Positions 52,385-64,000 of a stretch of 64,000 nucleotides of DNA are shown piece by piece. The DNA comes from Scylla paramamosain (Eukaryota; Arthropoda; Malacostraca; Decapoda; Portunidae): positions 19,656,591 to 19,720,590 of the forward strand of contig NC_087176.1 of the NCBI RefSeq assembly GCF_035594125.1, given 5' to 3'. Each line of letters begins with the position of its first letter. Positions within the stretch are counted from its first letter, which is position 1. The notes under the pieces are model-generated. The model searched no databases, was not told the DNA's origin, and saw nothing but the letters and a program-made list of their open reading frames with translations. A program made the translations under genes and the position numbers.

Positions 52385-53540
52385 CGACACCAGACATGGC
52401 CTCAAAACGAGCCAGGAAAGCTCCAGTCTGGACCTACATGGACTAAATAATGTCTGACGCTACTGTGTGTTTAATGTGCAAGGACACACTTAAGTATAAT
52501 GGAAATATTTAAAGTATGATTAAGCATTTCCCCACGAAATATCCATTAGAATACGTGGAGATGCGGGAAGAGTCTGTGTCAGATATGGCTGGGAGTCAGA
52601 GACCAGCAGGAGCATCATCAGCCACGGTGTAGCCTACTTTATATCAAACGATTGACAGGACTCTGTTCTACAAAAATTACTCTGCTAAGAAGAAGGAACT
52701 TGATCACCTTTTAATGAAAACGATTGTTCAAGATCTTCAGCTACTATCTATAGCTGAAGATAAAAGGATTTAAAAGTTTCGTTCATGGCCTAAATCCTTG
52801 GCATGAGATGCCTAGTCAGTCGCAGAGTGTTGACGAGAACACATTTACCATTTCTTTATGAACAAGAAGTACAGCAAGTCCGTAAAGAACTTGAAAAAGC
52901 TAAAGACATTGATTGCATTGACCACAGACATCTGGACATGCAGGCAAACAAAAGGCTTTGTCACTGTCACACCACACTTCATTTCTCATGATTTTAATTT
53001 AGATCTGTTGTATTGGAGACAGTAATAACGACAAAAAATCATGCAGCACAGAATATAGCAGAGGAACTGACACATGTATGCAGTAAATGGGAAATTCTAG
53101 ACAAGGTATATTGTGTTGTTACTGACAATGCTGCCAGTATGAGTTCAGCAATAAAGAACATCATGAATTTGCGTCATCTTCCATGCTTTGTTCATACACT
53201 AAATTTAGTTGTACAGGATTCAGTGAAAATTGTAAGAGAAATGCAAATAACAAAAGATAAAGTAAAACAAATTGTTGTCTTTTTCCACCATAGTGTCAAA
53301 GCCTCTGACAAACTGAGCCAGCTTCACCTACAGCACGGTGTTCCTGTCAAGAAACTAATTTAAGACATAGAGACTAGGTGGAACTCTACTTTCTATGTGC
53401 TGGAACGCTTCATTCAGCAAAGTGATCTCGTCACCACTACACTTTGCTTGCTGGGGAAAAATGACTTGTGCCTTCGCAGTGATGAGCTTAACCACATAGA
53501 AAAAAAAATGCAATTACTGTATTAGACTATTTTGATGATA
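52385..53540 (+). pseudogene. BED finger/hAT transposase pseudogene
   Basis: Reading with frame changes: MASKRARKAPVWTYMD, a stop, then VCLMCKDTLKYNG and, after another stop, MIKHFPTKYP, which make a BED zinc finger. An LYQTIDRTLFY linker is followed by stops. Further on, VYCVVTDNAASMSSAI and LPCFVHTLNLVVQDSV (53,110-53,225) match the second catalytic block of ZBED1-type hAT proteins. At least five stops or frame shifts; no C-terminal dimerisation block could be read. A different family from the gene at 48,077. Confidence 0.8.
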
Positions 53541-53845
53541 CAACAAGGCGAGGAGTTTCTGGCGCTGGTGTGCTTGATAAAGCAAATGTTTGGGATTCGA
53601 GATTCTGCTTTTGAACGCGAATGTGTAATGAACCGATCGAAAATTATTGCATGTGTTTTACCTACATCTCGCTCCTGTGTGCCTTCATTGCGTAGCTTTT
53701 CAACAGGTCTGCTCCTTCAGTGTCCCTCTTGTCATCTAAAAAATTACTAAACCCACAACATTACTTATACTAAGATCACTACCTTGCCTCCGTTTTCTTC
53801 GTTCCTTCATTTTCATTCTTGTCCTTGTCACCGTCGTCGTCCTTG
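53541..53845. other. Unique sequence, nothing recognised
   Basis: Possibly remaining hAT sequence at its start (RRGVSGAGVLDK), then no recognised feature. Confidence 0.4.
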
Positions 53846-53990
53846 ACCTCCTCCTCCTCCTCCTCCTCCTCCTCCTTGCTCTTGTTTTTGTTGTTGTTGT
53901 TGTTGCTTTTGTTGTTGTTCTCCTCCTCCTCCTCCTCCTGCTCCTCCTCCTTTTCCTTCTTCACCACCACCACCACCACCACCACCGCCC
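53846..53990. repeat. (CTC)n, (TTG)n and (CAC)n triplets
   Basis: (CTC)n 53,846-53,876, TTG-rich to 53,918, (CTC)n to 53,950 and (CAC)n 53,963-53,988. The long minus-strand frame here is repeat-derived. Confidence 0.9.
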
Positions 53991-54089
53991 ACATCCCCTT
54001 TACAGTACCACCAGTCCCCTGAACAATCGCCACCCCTCACGTAAGCCCATAACCCAACGCTAACACCTGCCTTCCCTTGGTTCCTGCAG

Positions 54090-54264
54090 CAGAGGGAGGT
54101 GTTCCACGCGCCCTTCTTCACCACCCGGTTCTGTACGGCCTGGACGGGGCTCTTCTGCCCGCTCTGCCTCGCCTGCCTCTCCTGCTTCCGGAGGGACAAG
54201 GACTCACTCAAGGTCTCCCTCAAAACCATCGCACAGAACTTCAGGGACCGCGGCGTCACTTTCA
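54090..54264 (+). CDS. SLC35F3/SLC35F4-like transporter, internal exon
   Basis: A pyrimidine-rich tract and TTCCTGCAG precede the exon, and CA/GTAAGT follows it. It encodes QREVFHAPFFTTRFCTAWTG followed by LFCPLCLACLSC, a charged RRDKDSLK stretch and NFRDRGVTF. In SLC35F3/F4 proteins a (F)DAPFF-T-F-TNW block opens the second membrane helix, and a G-TL phrase precedes the next helix; this exon follows that layout. These are multi-pass membrane proteins of the drug/metabolite transporter group; thiamine transport has been proposed for SLC35F3. The exon ends in phase 1 with the strong donor, or phase 2 if the weaker AA/GTTAAG four bases later (end 54,268) is used. The first 18 bases could be trimmed if the second CAG is the acceptor. 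Confidence 0.75.
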
Positions 54265-54269
54265 GTAAG

Positions 54270-54334
<65 letters not shown>
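54270..54334. repeat. (GA)n directly after the exon donor
   Basis: A GA run of about 60 bases starts eight or so bases past the splice donor. Confidence 0.93.
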
Positions 54335-54338
<4 letters not shown>

Positions 54339-55085
54339 AAATAATTTGGGATTATTTTATTAGCTTTGGGGCACAACCCACCAGAATAATGAAAACTGAC
54401 ATGAAAAAAAAAATGACTATTTTTTAGGGACTGAAAGATGGACGATTATTGATTATTGTTGATAAAAGGAATATTTTCAGTGGGGAGAGAAAGCAGTACT
54501 AGTTTTCTGTCTTGAACGTGCGAGGATCATATTGTAGTGTTATATGTTGTTATCGTCCAAAGTTTTAGTGTGTTAGGCACAGACAGGAAGGTCTCACGCG
54601 TGGAATCGATAATAGTTCAGAGGAAAGGAGGAACAGCAGCATTAAGAAGGATGAGGCTACGTCGATGAGGCTACGTCAGAGAAACACAGGAAAGAAAAGC
54701 TCCTGGCGGGGTAACTAGAATGACTGGGTTTTAGAAGATCATGGACGTTGCCTGCAGGATGAAGGGTCTCGGCTTGGGCTCGATGAATAAAAGACAAAGG
54801 CAAAGTTGACTGGACAAAAGTACAGTGGCAAAAATACGTGAGCAAGACAATAGAGAAGTGGGGAGTGTACTGATGCAAGACTGATGAACATTAGACACTG
54901 TGTTCTTGATTAACAATGGAAAGTCAGATCAACAATGTGAAAAACTGGGATGGAAAATATTAGTACAAGTGTGGCTAGAGAACACTGTTGTAAGAAGTCA
55001 AAATATCGAGAGAAATATGAAAGAACTAGTGTATAATGAAACTTTTTGTTGTAGAAGATCGGGAGCAAAGCTAATGAAAACTGCG

Positions 55086-55086
<1 letters not shown>
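54335..55086. other. Intronic sequence, nothing recognised
   Basis: Short direct repeat GAGGCTACGTC at 54,653 and 54,667. No coding evidence. Confidence 0.5.
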
Positions 55087-55125
<39 letters not shown>

Positions 55126-55470
55126 TATAAAATAAGGAAAGCTTCTGAAAATATTATCGAAAGAATGCAATGTGTCGAGAGAGATGGAAATGATGAGAGA
55201 TGCGCACAGTATTTCTGGTAATAAATTTCTGCTTCCCATTCTCGATATTTTTGTGTCACCAATTCTACGTTTTTGCGACAGGAACATGAAGGAGTGTGCG
55301 AACGATAAAGTTTCACAAAGCAAAGAACGCTTTCGGCAGAGGCAAGTTAAAGGCAGCAGAGAGTGAGGGGATGCGGGGCCACTTGCCTCGGTGCAATGGT
55401 TGGCGCTGAGGTGACGCGTGGTGTGGTGACCGCCTCCTACAGATTTTACCTGGTTTACGTTTGAGGTGTG

Positions 55471-55501
<31 letters not shown>

Positions 55502-55502
55502 A
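55087..55502. repeat. (ATC)n and (GT)n, intronic
   Basis: (ATC)n at 55,087-55,127 and imperfect (GT)n at 55,467-55,502, with unique sequence between. Confidence 0.9.
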
Positions 55503-56069
55503 TGTAAACGTTAATTCAAATCGATGCATTTCCTCACGTTACTTACACTGTAGACTTTGACATGTTAATAGAGACGTGTCCTTTCATCCCTCGAGGAGTG
55601 ACGCCCGCCTGCCTCCCGCTCCAGCACGGCAGGTAAAGAAAACGAGAGTCTGTTCCCCGCCTCCCCTGGGGCACCTGTTTCAGATTGGAAAAGTTCTGCA
55701 TTATTTTACCGAATCTCTTAATCTCTTGGTAAATAGGAAACGGCGAGCAACAAGCGACCTTTCATGGTTATTCATCACGATTCGAGATTACGACCTTAAA
55801 TGTAACTTGTTTATCAATGCACCTTATATTTACATGTGACAGAATAGTCAGGCGTGGAGGGAAGGGCGCCTGAAGTGTGTGGACAGTGTGAAGACCAGTG
55901 CCAAGAAATGCCGGGGTTTTGGGTGCCGGAGAAAATCAGTGATGGTAAACTGTTGACGGTAGAAGATTAATTGGGAATTTTTTTGGTGATGCAGGTCAGA
56001 TGGAAAATTTTTAAAGGTGGAAAAAATTATGGGAAGTTTCCGTGATGGAAGAAAGATAAGGAGTTTGTC
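55503..56069. other. Intronic sequence, nothing recognised
   Basis: No supported feature. Confidence 0.5.
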
Positions 56070-56385
56070 GAGGCTGGTGACTGGCGGCTGGTCAGTGTTG
56101 GTGTCTTCACTCCATGGAGAGAGTTCTGAAAGTTGATAAAATAAAGACACGTATAAAAAAAAAGTATAGAAGAATGAAAGCAGCGTTAGTTAAAGAGTGG
56201 AAGGTTTTCAACACATCACTGGTTCACTTCAGGCTGAAACACAAGCAAGGGGAAACAGTAACATCGAAAACAAGCCACCAGCCAGGGACGCTCAGTGGAA
56301 ACTCGATAACAGCCAATACCTGCCGTGAAATTACCTCGTGCCGCCGCCGCCCTTCACGCCACCACGCCTCAGGACGCAACATTAC
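56070..56385 (+). repeat. Dispersed repeat E, copy 2
   Basis: Partner of 37,720-38,095: GGCTGGTCAGTGTTGGT, GCAGCGTTAGTTAAAGAGTGG, GGTTCACTTCA, AACTCGATAA and AATACCTGCCGTGAAATTA in the same order and orientation. Confidence 0.75.
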
Positions 56386-56848
56386 GAGCTGATAGTGTAA
56401 AAAAAATGCAGATAGGAATCCAAAGGGCTTTCAGATATACAAGTCTACAGACAGTGCTCTGTGATCAAATTTACAGATCCCTTGCAAGTCTGATGGCGAA
56501 ATTTAAACATACACTAATACTCGCGCGTGTGGACTTGTCATTAGTATATATGAGGAATGAGCAAAGCAACAACTTTCATAGTTGAACAATTATTGATAGA
56601 CCATTGCGAGATTCAGCAGTGCAATACACACAAGAACGCACCCCACCATCCACTGGGAACACAGGCAACACACACACTCAAGAACCATCCTACCTACGCC
56701 GCAGGCACGCAGTGAACTGTTACTAACACTGACGGGACAAAAAACAGCAATGTACTTTTCCTGACAAAGTTTTCTTGGCTTTAGTCGTTTAGTGGACAGA
56801 GGAGAGGGAGAGAAGACGCAAAACAAAAGACGAAGGGAGAACGGCATG

Positions 56849-56932
<84 letters not shown>
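56386..56932. repeat. Intronic unique sequence ending in (GA)n
   Basis: Unremarkable to 56,853, then (GA)n at 56,854-56,932. Confidence 0.85.
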
Positions 56933-56935
<3 letters not shown>

Positions 56936-57327
56936 GAAGGGGTGAGGCTGGGTAATGAGGATCATCCTCTGCATAGGTTTTCTCGCCACCAGTTTGTTAT
57001 GAAGGCTAGTGGGAAGCTCGGCAAGGACTACACGTGAGGACAGAATGGGAGCAGTGAAAGACAGAGAGGTAGTTAGACTGGCCAATGATGATGATCTCGA
57101 AATTTCCTTCCTTTCTTCACCAGTTTCTTAATCCTTTTCCTCCAGAGCATCTTCTCCCCAATTATTTACGTTTTGACGCTCATACTTATGCTAGTGTCTT
57201 AAATAACTCTGTAGCTTGAAAATACAAAACTTGACTTCTTACTCTCTCATTTCGTATCTATGTGTCCATGCAGACAGTCTTCCAGTGCTGTGAATGTTAA
57301 CAGGGAGTGCAGCACAGTGAGGGCTTA

Positions 57328-57550
57328 ATGAGACCCACGGGCAAACTCAGTAAGAAGAAACAACAGAAAGGCAGGAAAGTGGAGAGGCTAATGATGCCGC
57401 CCTCTGAGAATTAGTCCCTCCATTCGTTCCGTGATGAGACCCAGGGGCGAGGCTACCAAAGACTTTCACCGCCTAAGTCAGAAAGGGACACGACGAGGAA
57501 ACTGGAGAGGCTGATGATGACTCGCTCTCAGAGCCAATCCCTCTTTTGGT
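57328..57550 (+). repeat. Two-copy tandem repeat, period about 115 bp, intronic
   Basis: TGAGACCCA followed by GGC, then GGA(A/G)A(C/G)TGGAGAGGCT(A/G)ATGATG and CTCTGAGA-type phrase and CCCTC occurs at about 57,328 and again from about 57,436. Confidence 0.75.
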
Positions 57551-57570
57551 TTTATAAATAGATCCTAGAG

Positions 57571-59290
<1,720 letters not shown>

Positions 59291-59535
59291 GAGAGAATGA
59301 CTGTTGTGATGGACGCTGCATGCGTGACCATGCCAAGTGTTGTGGTTGTGAGCTCTTACCTGCCTCGTGCATCACTGAGGGACGCTTCATGAGGTGGACA
59401 GGCCCTTCATCTCCTACTGCTGTTCTCGCTCAGTACCACCACCACCACCACCACCATCAAGGTCACACCTGCTACACCTACACAGTGCGTGTTGATGGAG
59501 CGTTAGCCCACGCTCCCTACACACACAGACATGCC

Positions 59536-59635
59536 AGTATTCTAAAACGCTTTGCTCTCTCACCACGAGTATTTTCCAAGGTCATAGAGATGATTAGCCG
59601 GGTTGTCAAAATGTTTCTCTTGTTAAGGCACTCAG
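59536..59635 (+). mobile_element. Family B left end
   Basis: CAGTATTCTAAAACGC terminus, then CTCTCACCACGAGTATTTTCCAAGG, GAGATGATTAGCCGGGTT and TGTTTCTCTTGTTAAG, matching 3,446-3,535. The matching right end lies at 61,185-61,300, about 1.55 kb away. Confidence 0.65.
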
Positions 59636-61184
59636 CAAGGTTAGTTTACCCAAAGAAATCATTTTCTGCGATAAATTGTAATGAGAGAAAACACGATATG
59701 TAGAATTTAATAGTGCACTTATTTTCACTCCGTGATGAATTTAAAGCCCTTTAAAGCGCATTTAAGCGGTATTGGTAGTGGATCACGCGTCATTTAAAGG
59801 TCCCGTTATCATTGTAAAATAACTCTTTCCTGAATTTTTCCGTGAGAGCACACAATTATATATTTTCTCGATTGTATTCGTAATTTAAAGTGCATGACCG
59901 ATCCTCGATAACCTGATTGTGGTGGCCTGGCTGTAGAGGCCCCGAGGCATTGGCGCGAGAGGCAGGCTGACGAGAAGGACTACCTATCTTTGTCCCTTTT
60001 TTCCCGTCATTTCCCTGCACCCTGCCACCCTTGACTATATGTCAAGATACCCTTCTCTAAGAAGAAGTTGATGCAAAAGGCAAGAAAGCAAAAGAAAAGA
60101 GAGAACAATTTGAGACAATTTCAAGCCTCTCACAGCAGTGACGCTGCTCCCATCACCAACGCTGCCTCAACACTTGTTGGTGTTATTTCTACTGCTGCTG
60201 CTTCTTCTGCAACCGCTTCTACTGGTGTTGCCCCTGCTACTGTTACTGCAGTTTGTCATACCATTGCTACCGTGCTGCCGTGTTGGAACCCAACTTTGGA
60301 TACCTGGCATCAAGTCTCTTACTCCAGCTCGGATTTCCCACATCACACCACACACTACATGCACTGATCAATAAACACAAGGAAATGCTGAGAAATGCAG
60401 AATGCAACAGAAAAAAAAAAAACAGAAGAGAAAGATAGAAGCAGGTGAAGAGTGCGAGGCAGGTGCACACTGAAAAGCTGGCAACAACGAATGAGGTGGC
60501 TCCTCATGACACCCACACCATGTGTGCATAATATTTTTTTTCCAAAAAAGGTGAGCAGTGGCCATCAGAATGAAACATTGTACCACATACTAATGTAGAA
60601 TACAATGCATTATGAGAGAGTAATATTTGTTGGCCCAAAAAATTGCACACAAAAAGATTAAAGGGCGGCAAAGTAAGGAAAACTTCAAATGTTCGTATCT
60701 CAAAAGTGCATTGCCTTAACTTCAAAATTCCTGAGATTAGAAAGTTTTTAATCGATCTTAAATCTGTTTGCAGTTTTGGACAGGGAAGTAAAGCAGCAAC
60801 ATTTGATAGTTAGATTTTTCTTCTAGATTGTATTTGTTGGTCACAAGGAGGATGGAAACATTAAAAAAATAGTAGAGAATGAGTACATTAATACAAAATT
60901 CATAAGTACTATTATTTTTCGAATCCATGGATTGTCTAACTTGGAAAAGTAGAGGAATGTTCATTCTTTAATTCTATATAAAGAAAACTAAAATCGGATT
61001 AAAAACACAGAAACTCATCCCATTTTAAATGGGTAGTAAATTTACATAAAAAGTGATTTTTTTTCTCTTTTAAGACGTCTTGATATTGTAAGTGAATGAT
61101 CAGTACAGTACTGCACTCAGTCCATAGAAAAATTCATGACGATTGGTGTAATATGACACACTGACCTCGTTGAGTATAGAAATC
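59636..61184. other. Intronic sequence between two halves of family B
   Basis: Either sequence inserted into a family B copy or the inside of a longer relative of it. A 99-codon Ala/Thr-rich frame (60,068-60,367) has no recognised domain. No transposase motif seen. Confidence 0.45.
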
Positions 61185-61300
61185 TTGTTCATTTGTCACT
61201 AGAAACGTAAAAAGACCTTTAAAAACTTTTGTGACTTTAACTTAAGACTCTTTGAATGTAGTGAGGATGTGGTGCAGCAGTGTTTCAGAATACGGTCCAC
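61185..61300 (+). mobile_element. Family B right end
   Basis: AATCTTGTTCATTTGTCACTAGAAACGTAAAAAGA-like sequence and GTGTTTCAGAATACGG match 3,548-3,658 in order. Confidence 0.6.
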
Positions 61301-61652
61301 AGACACAGACACACAGACACACAGACACACACACAGCACAAGCATCACTCCACGGTCCCTTCATACCCGTCACTCCCTTCCATTTGTCACGTCGCAGCAG
61401 GACGAGGAACATGACCACCATTCCGAGCCTTCCAGAGAGAGAGACTCGCTCCCTCTCTCCTCTCAGCGTCCCCTCATCTTTAGTCTGCTTGGCCATGGCT
61501 GGCTAGATTTTGGCTAGACAGACTCACACTCCCTTAGCGTCCTGCATTTCCGATATTTTCCGGTAAAAACACGGTCCTTTTGTTCGGATAACCTCCCTTG
61601 AGAGTCGTGATGCTGGGTATTCATCTTGAGTAAGAGCAGAAATGGGACGATG

Positions 61653-61741
<89 letters not shown>
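61301..61741. repeat. (CACAGA)-type tract, unique sequence, (CT)n
   Basis: CACAGACA units at 61,300-61,337 and (CT)n at 61,653-61,741. No coding evidence between. Confidence 0.88.
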
Positions 61742-61746
<5 letters not shown>

Positions 61747-62025
61747 TTCCTTTGCCAGCAGCAATGCGCGCTATACATGAACGTGTTAGTTAAGTTATTT
61801 CCTCTTGCTTCTCTCCCTCATGCCGCTCTCTCGTGTTGTCGTATGGGAAAGGAAGGAAATCAGTGAAATGGTAAACAGGGAGGCTGGGGAAGGAATGCAT
61901 GACTGAGGGGAAGGAAAAGATGATCCGTGGACGCGTGGGTGAGTCAGTGTGGGAAAGATGGGGTGACATGAATGGAGAGTGGACCAAACAGATATAGAAA
62001 AAGAAACCGGATGAAAGTATTTTTT

Positions 62026-63249
<1,224 letters not shown>

Positions 63250-63442
63250 CTCACCACTCCCTTTCCCTCTCTCCACCCGGTGCTGCCTCTTCTGCATGCC
63301 GTGGCTGGTGACAGGCTACATGCACGTCTACTCGCTTTGGATCTTCGACTGCACTGACGTCATGGCTCTCTACTCTGCCCACGTCTCCTTCGTGTTCCTC
63401 CTCTCGTGGGTGATCCTGCATGACCAGTTTGTCGGCGTCAGG
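63250..63442 (+). CDS. SLC35F3/SLC35F4-like transporter, next internal exon
   Basis: Encodes RCCLFCMPWLVTGYMHVYSL, then WIFDCTDVMALYSAHVSF and VFLLSWVILHDQFVGVR, ending exactly at AGG/GTGAGT in phase 0. The ILW-TNY-Y--L, TDV-ALF and FVFLLSWI-L-D-F-GVR blocks of SLC35F3/F4 align directly, covering two membrane helices. The 5' limit is uncertain: CCCCAG at 63,244-63,249 gives phase 2, which does not join the strong donor at 54,264 but does join the weaker one at 54,268. GTGACAG near 63,314 would join in phase 1 but would remove conserved residues. A small unseen exon between them is another possibility. Confidence 0.8.
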
Positions 63443-63692
63443 GTGAGTAGACTGACTGGGCGGGAGGGTGTTGATGGGCGTCTGTGGTATGTGATGTGGT
63501 CTGTGCTGCTGCTGTGTTGTGTATGGAAACTGTTGGTCTTGGTCTTCTCCGTGAGCTGGAGTGACTGTTGTTGGTGTATTATGTCTTGATCACTGCTGTT
63601 GCTCTTTTCTTTATGTATGTGTTTCTTTTTTTTTTATTTTAGATGTTGGGTGCTTCTTTTTAGATAACTAAACTGATAAAAAAGATAACGCC

Positions 63693-63755
<63 letters not shown>

Positions 63756-64000
63756 GTTGTGTAAAAATGCAATATTTCCAAATTGTAGATATTAAGATGA
63801 AAAAAAAAAGTGAGTTTAGTTCTTTACCTGAGCTGTGGCTTATTTGTTTTGACTTCTTTCTTTAACGTTCTTCCATAATCATCCTCTTCTTCACTGTTTT
63901 CTAGATGCTATCTTTTTTTTTTTTTTTAATTACGTGTAAGTTTTGAATCAGCTAATATTCTCCATGGTTCACCTTTAATTTCAGTATTTTCCATGTACCT
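63443..64000. repeat. Downstream intron with (TG)n
   Basis: (TG)n at 63,700-63,753. No further exon recognised to the window end. Confidence 0.85.

Noticed and set aside
54099..54344. Exon frame continued through the (GA)n as one ORF
   Set aside because: The GTAAGT donor lies before the repeat; the RERERE extension is a repeat translation.

Overview
The window looks like nuclear DNA of a decapod crustacean, most likely a true crab (Brachyura). It is very rich in long di-, tri- and tetranucleotide repeats and in decayed non-LTR retrotransposons. Its most striking object is a nuclear copy of a whole crab-type mitochondrial genome (NUMT) at about 13,940-31,680. The mitochondrial gene order is the pancrustacean pattern with tRNA-His moved between tRNA-Phe and tRNA-Glu, the arrangement known from brachyuran crabs. 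All species-level statements are inference from gene order and repeat style; no search was possible.

Layout. Positions 1-13,600: microsatellites; one Jockey-like LINE copy (1,290-3,114); a 213-bp inverted-terminal-repeat element (3,446-3,658); a Rex1-like LINE fragment on the minus strand split by a 1.07-kb element with terminal inverted repeats (5,016-6,785); and a 1.5-kb pyrimidine-rich tract. Positions 13,611-33,135: one minus-strand copy of the same Jockey-like LINE, cut in the RT region by the NUMT. The NUMT runs control region, 12S, 16S, trnL1, nad1, trnS2, cob, nad6, trnP, trnT, nad4L, nad4, nad5, trnF, trnH, trnE, trnS1, trnN, trnR, trnA, nad3, trnG, cox3, atp6, atp8, trnD, trnK, cox2, trnL2, cox1, trnY, trnC, trnW, nad2, trnM, trnQ, trnI, control region. 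Every protein gene has frameshifts, indels or insertions. Later insertions sit inside it: an 834-bp solo-LTR-like element in 12S, a LINE in cox1, a LINE 3' stub in 16S, and microsatellite tracts in 16S, nad5 and nad2.

Positions 33,136-47,450: more LINE ends, a truncated 5S rRNA next to a well-formed tRNA-Leu(CAG), CR1/L2-type LINE fragments, duplicated segments, minisatellites, and a Jockey-like LINE 3' end that runs directly into a 345-bp (TA)n. Positions 47,450-53,800: a nearly intact hAT-type transposase gene (one frameshift) and a second, badly decayed BED/hAT pseudogene. Positions 54,090-63,442: two exons, with splice signals, of a host membrane protein resembling the SLC35F3/SLC35F4 solute-carrier group; an intron of about 9 kb between them is filled with repeats.

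Apart from the SLC35F-like exons, the tRNA-Leu and possibly the hAT gene, nothing here looks like a working gene. No CRISPR array, operon or prokaryotic feature is present. The genes do not form a pathway. The value of the window is as a record of layered insertions: LINE, then mitogenome, then LTR element and LINE, then microsatellite growth. Stretches described as 'nothing recognised' were read on both strands by eye only.
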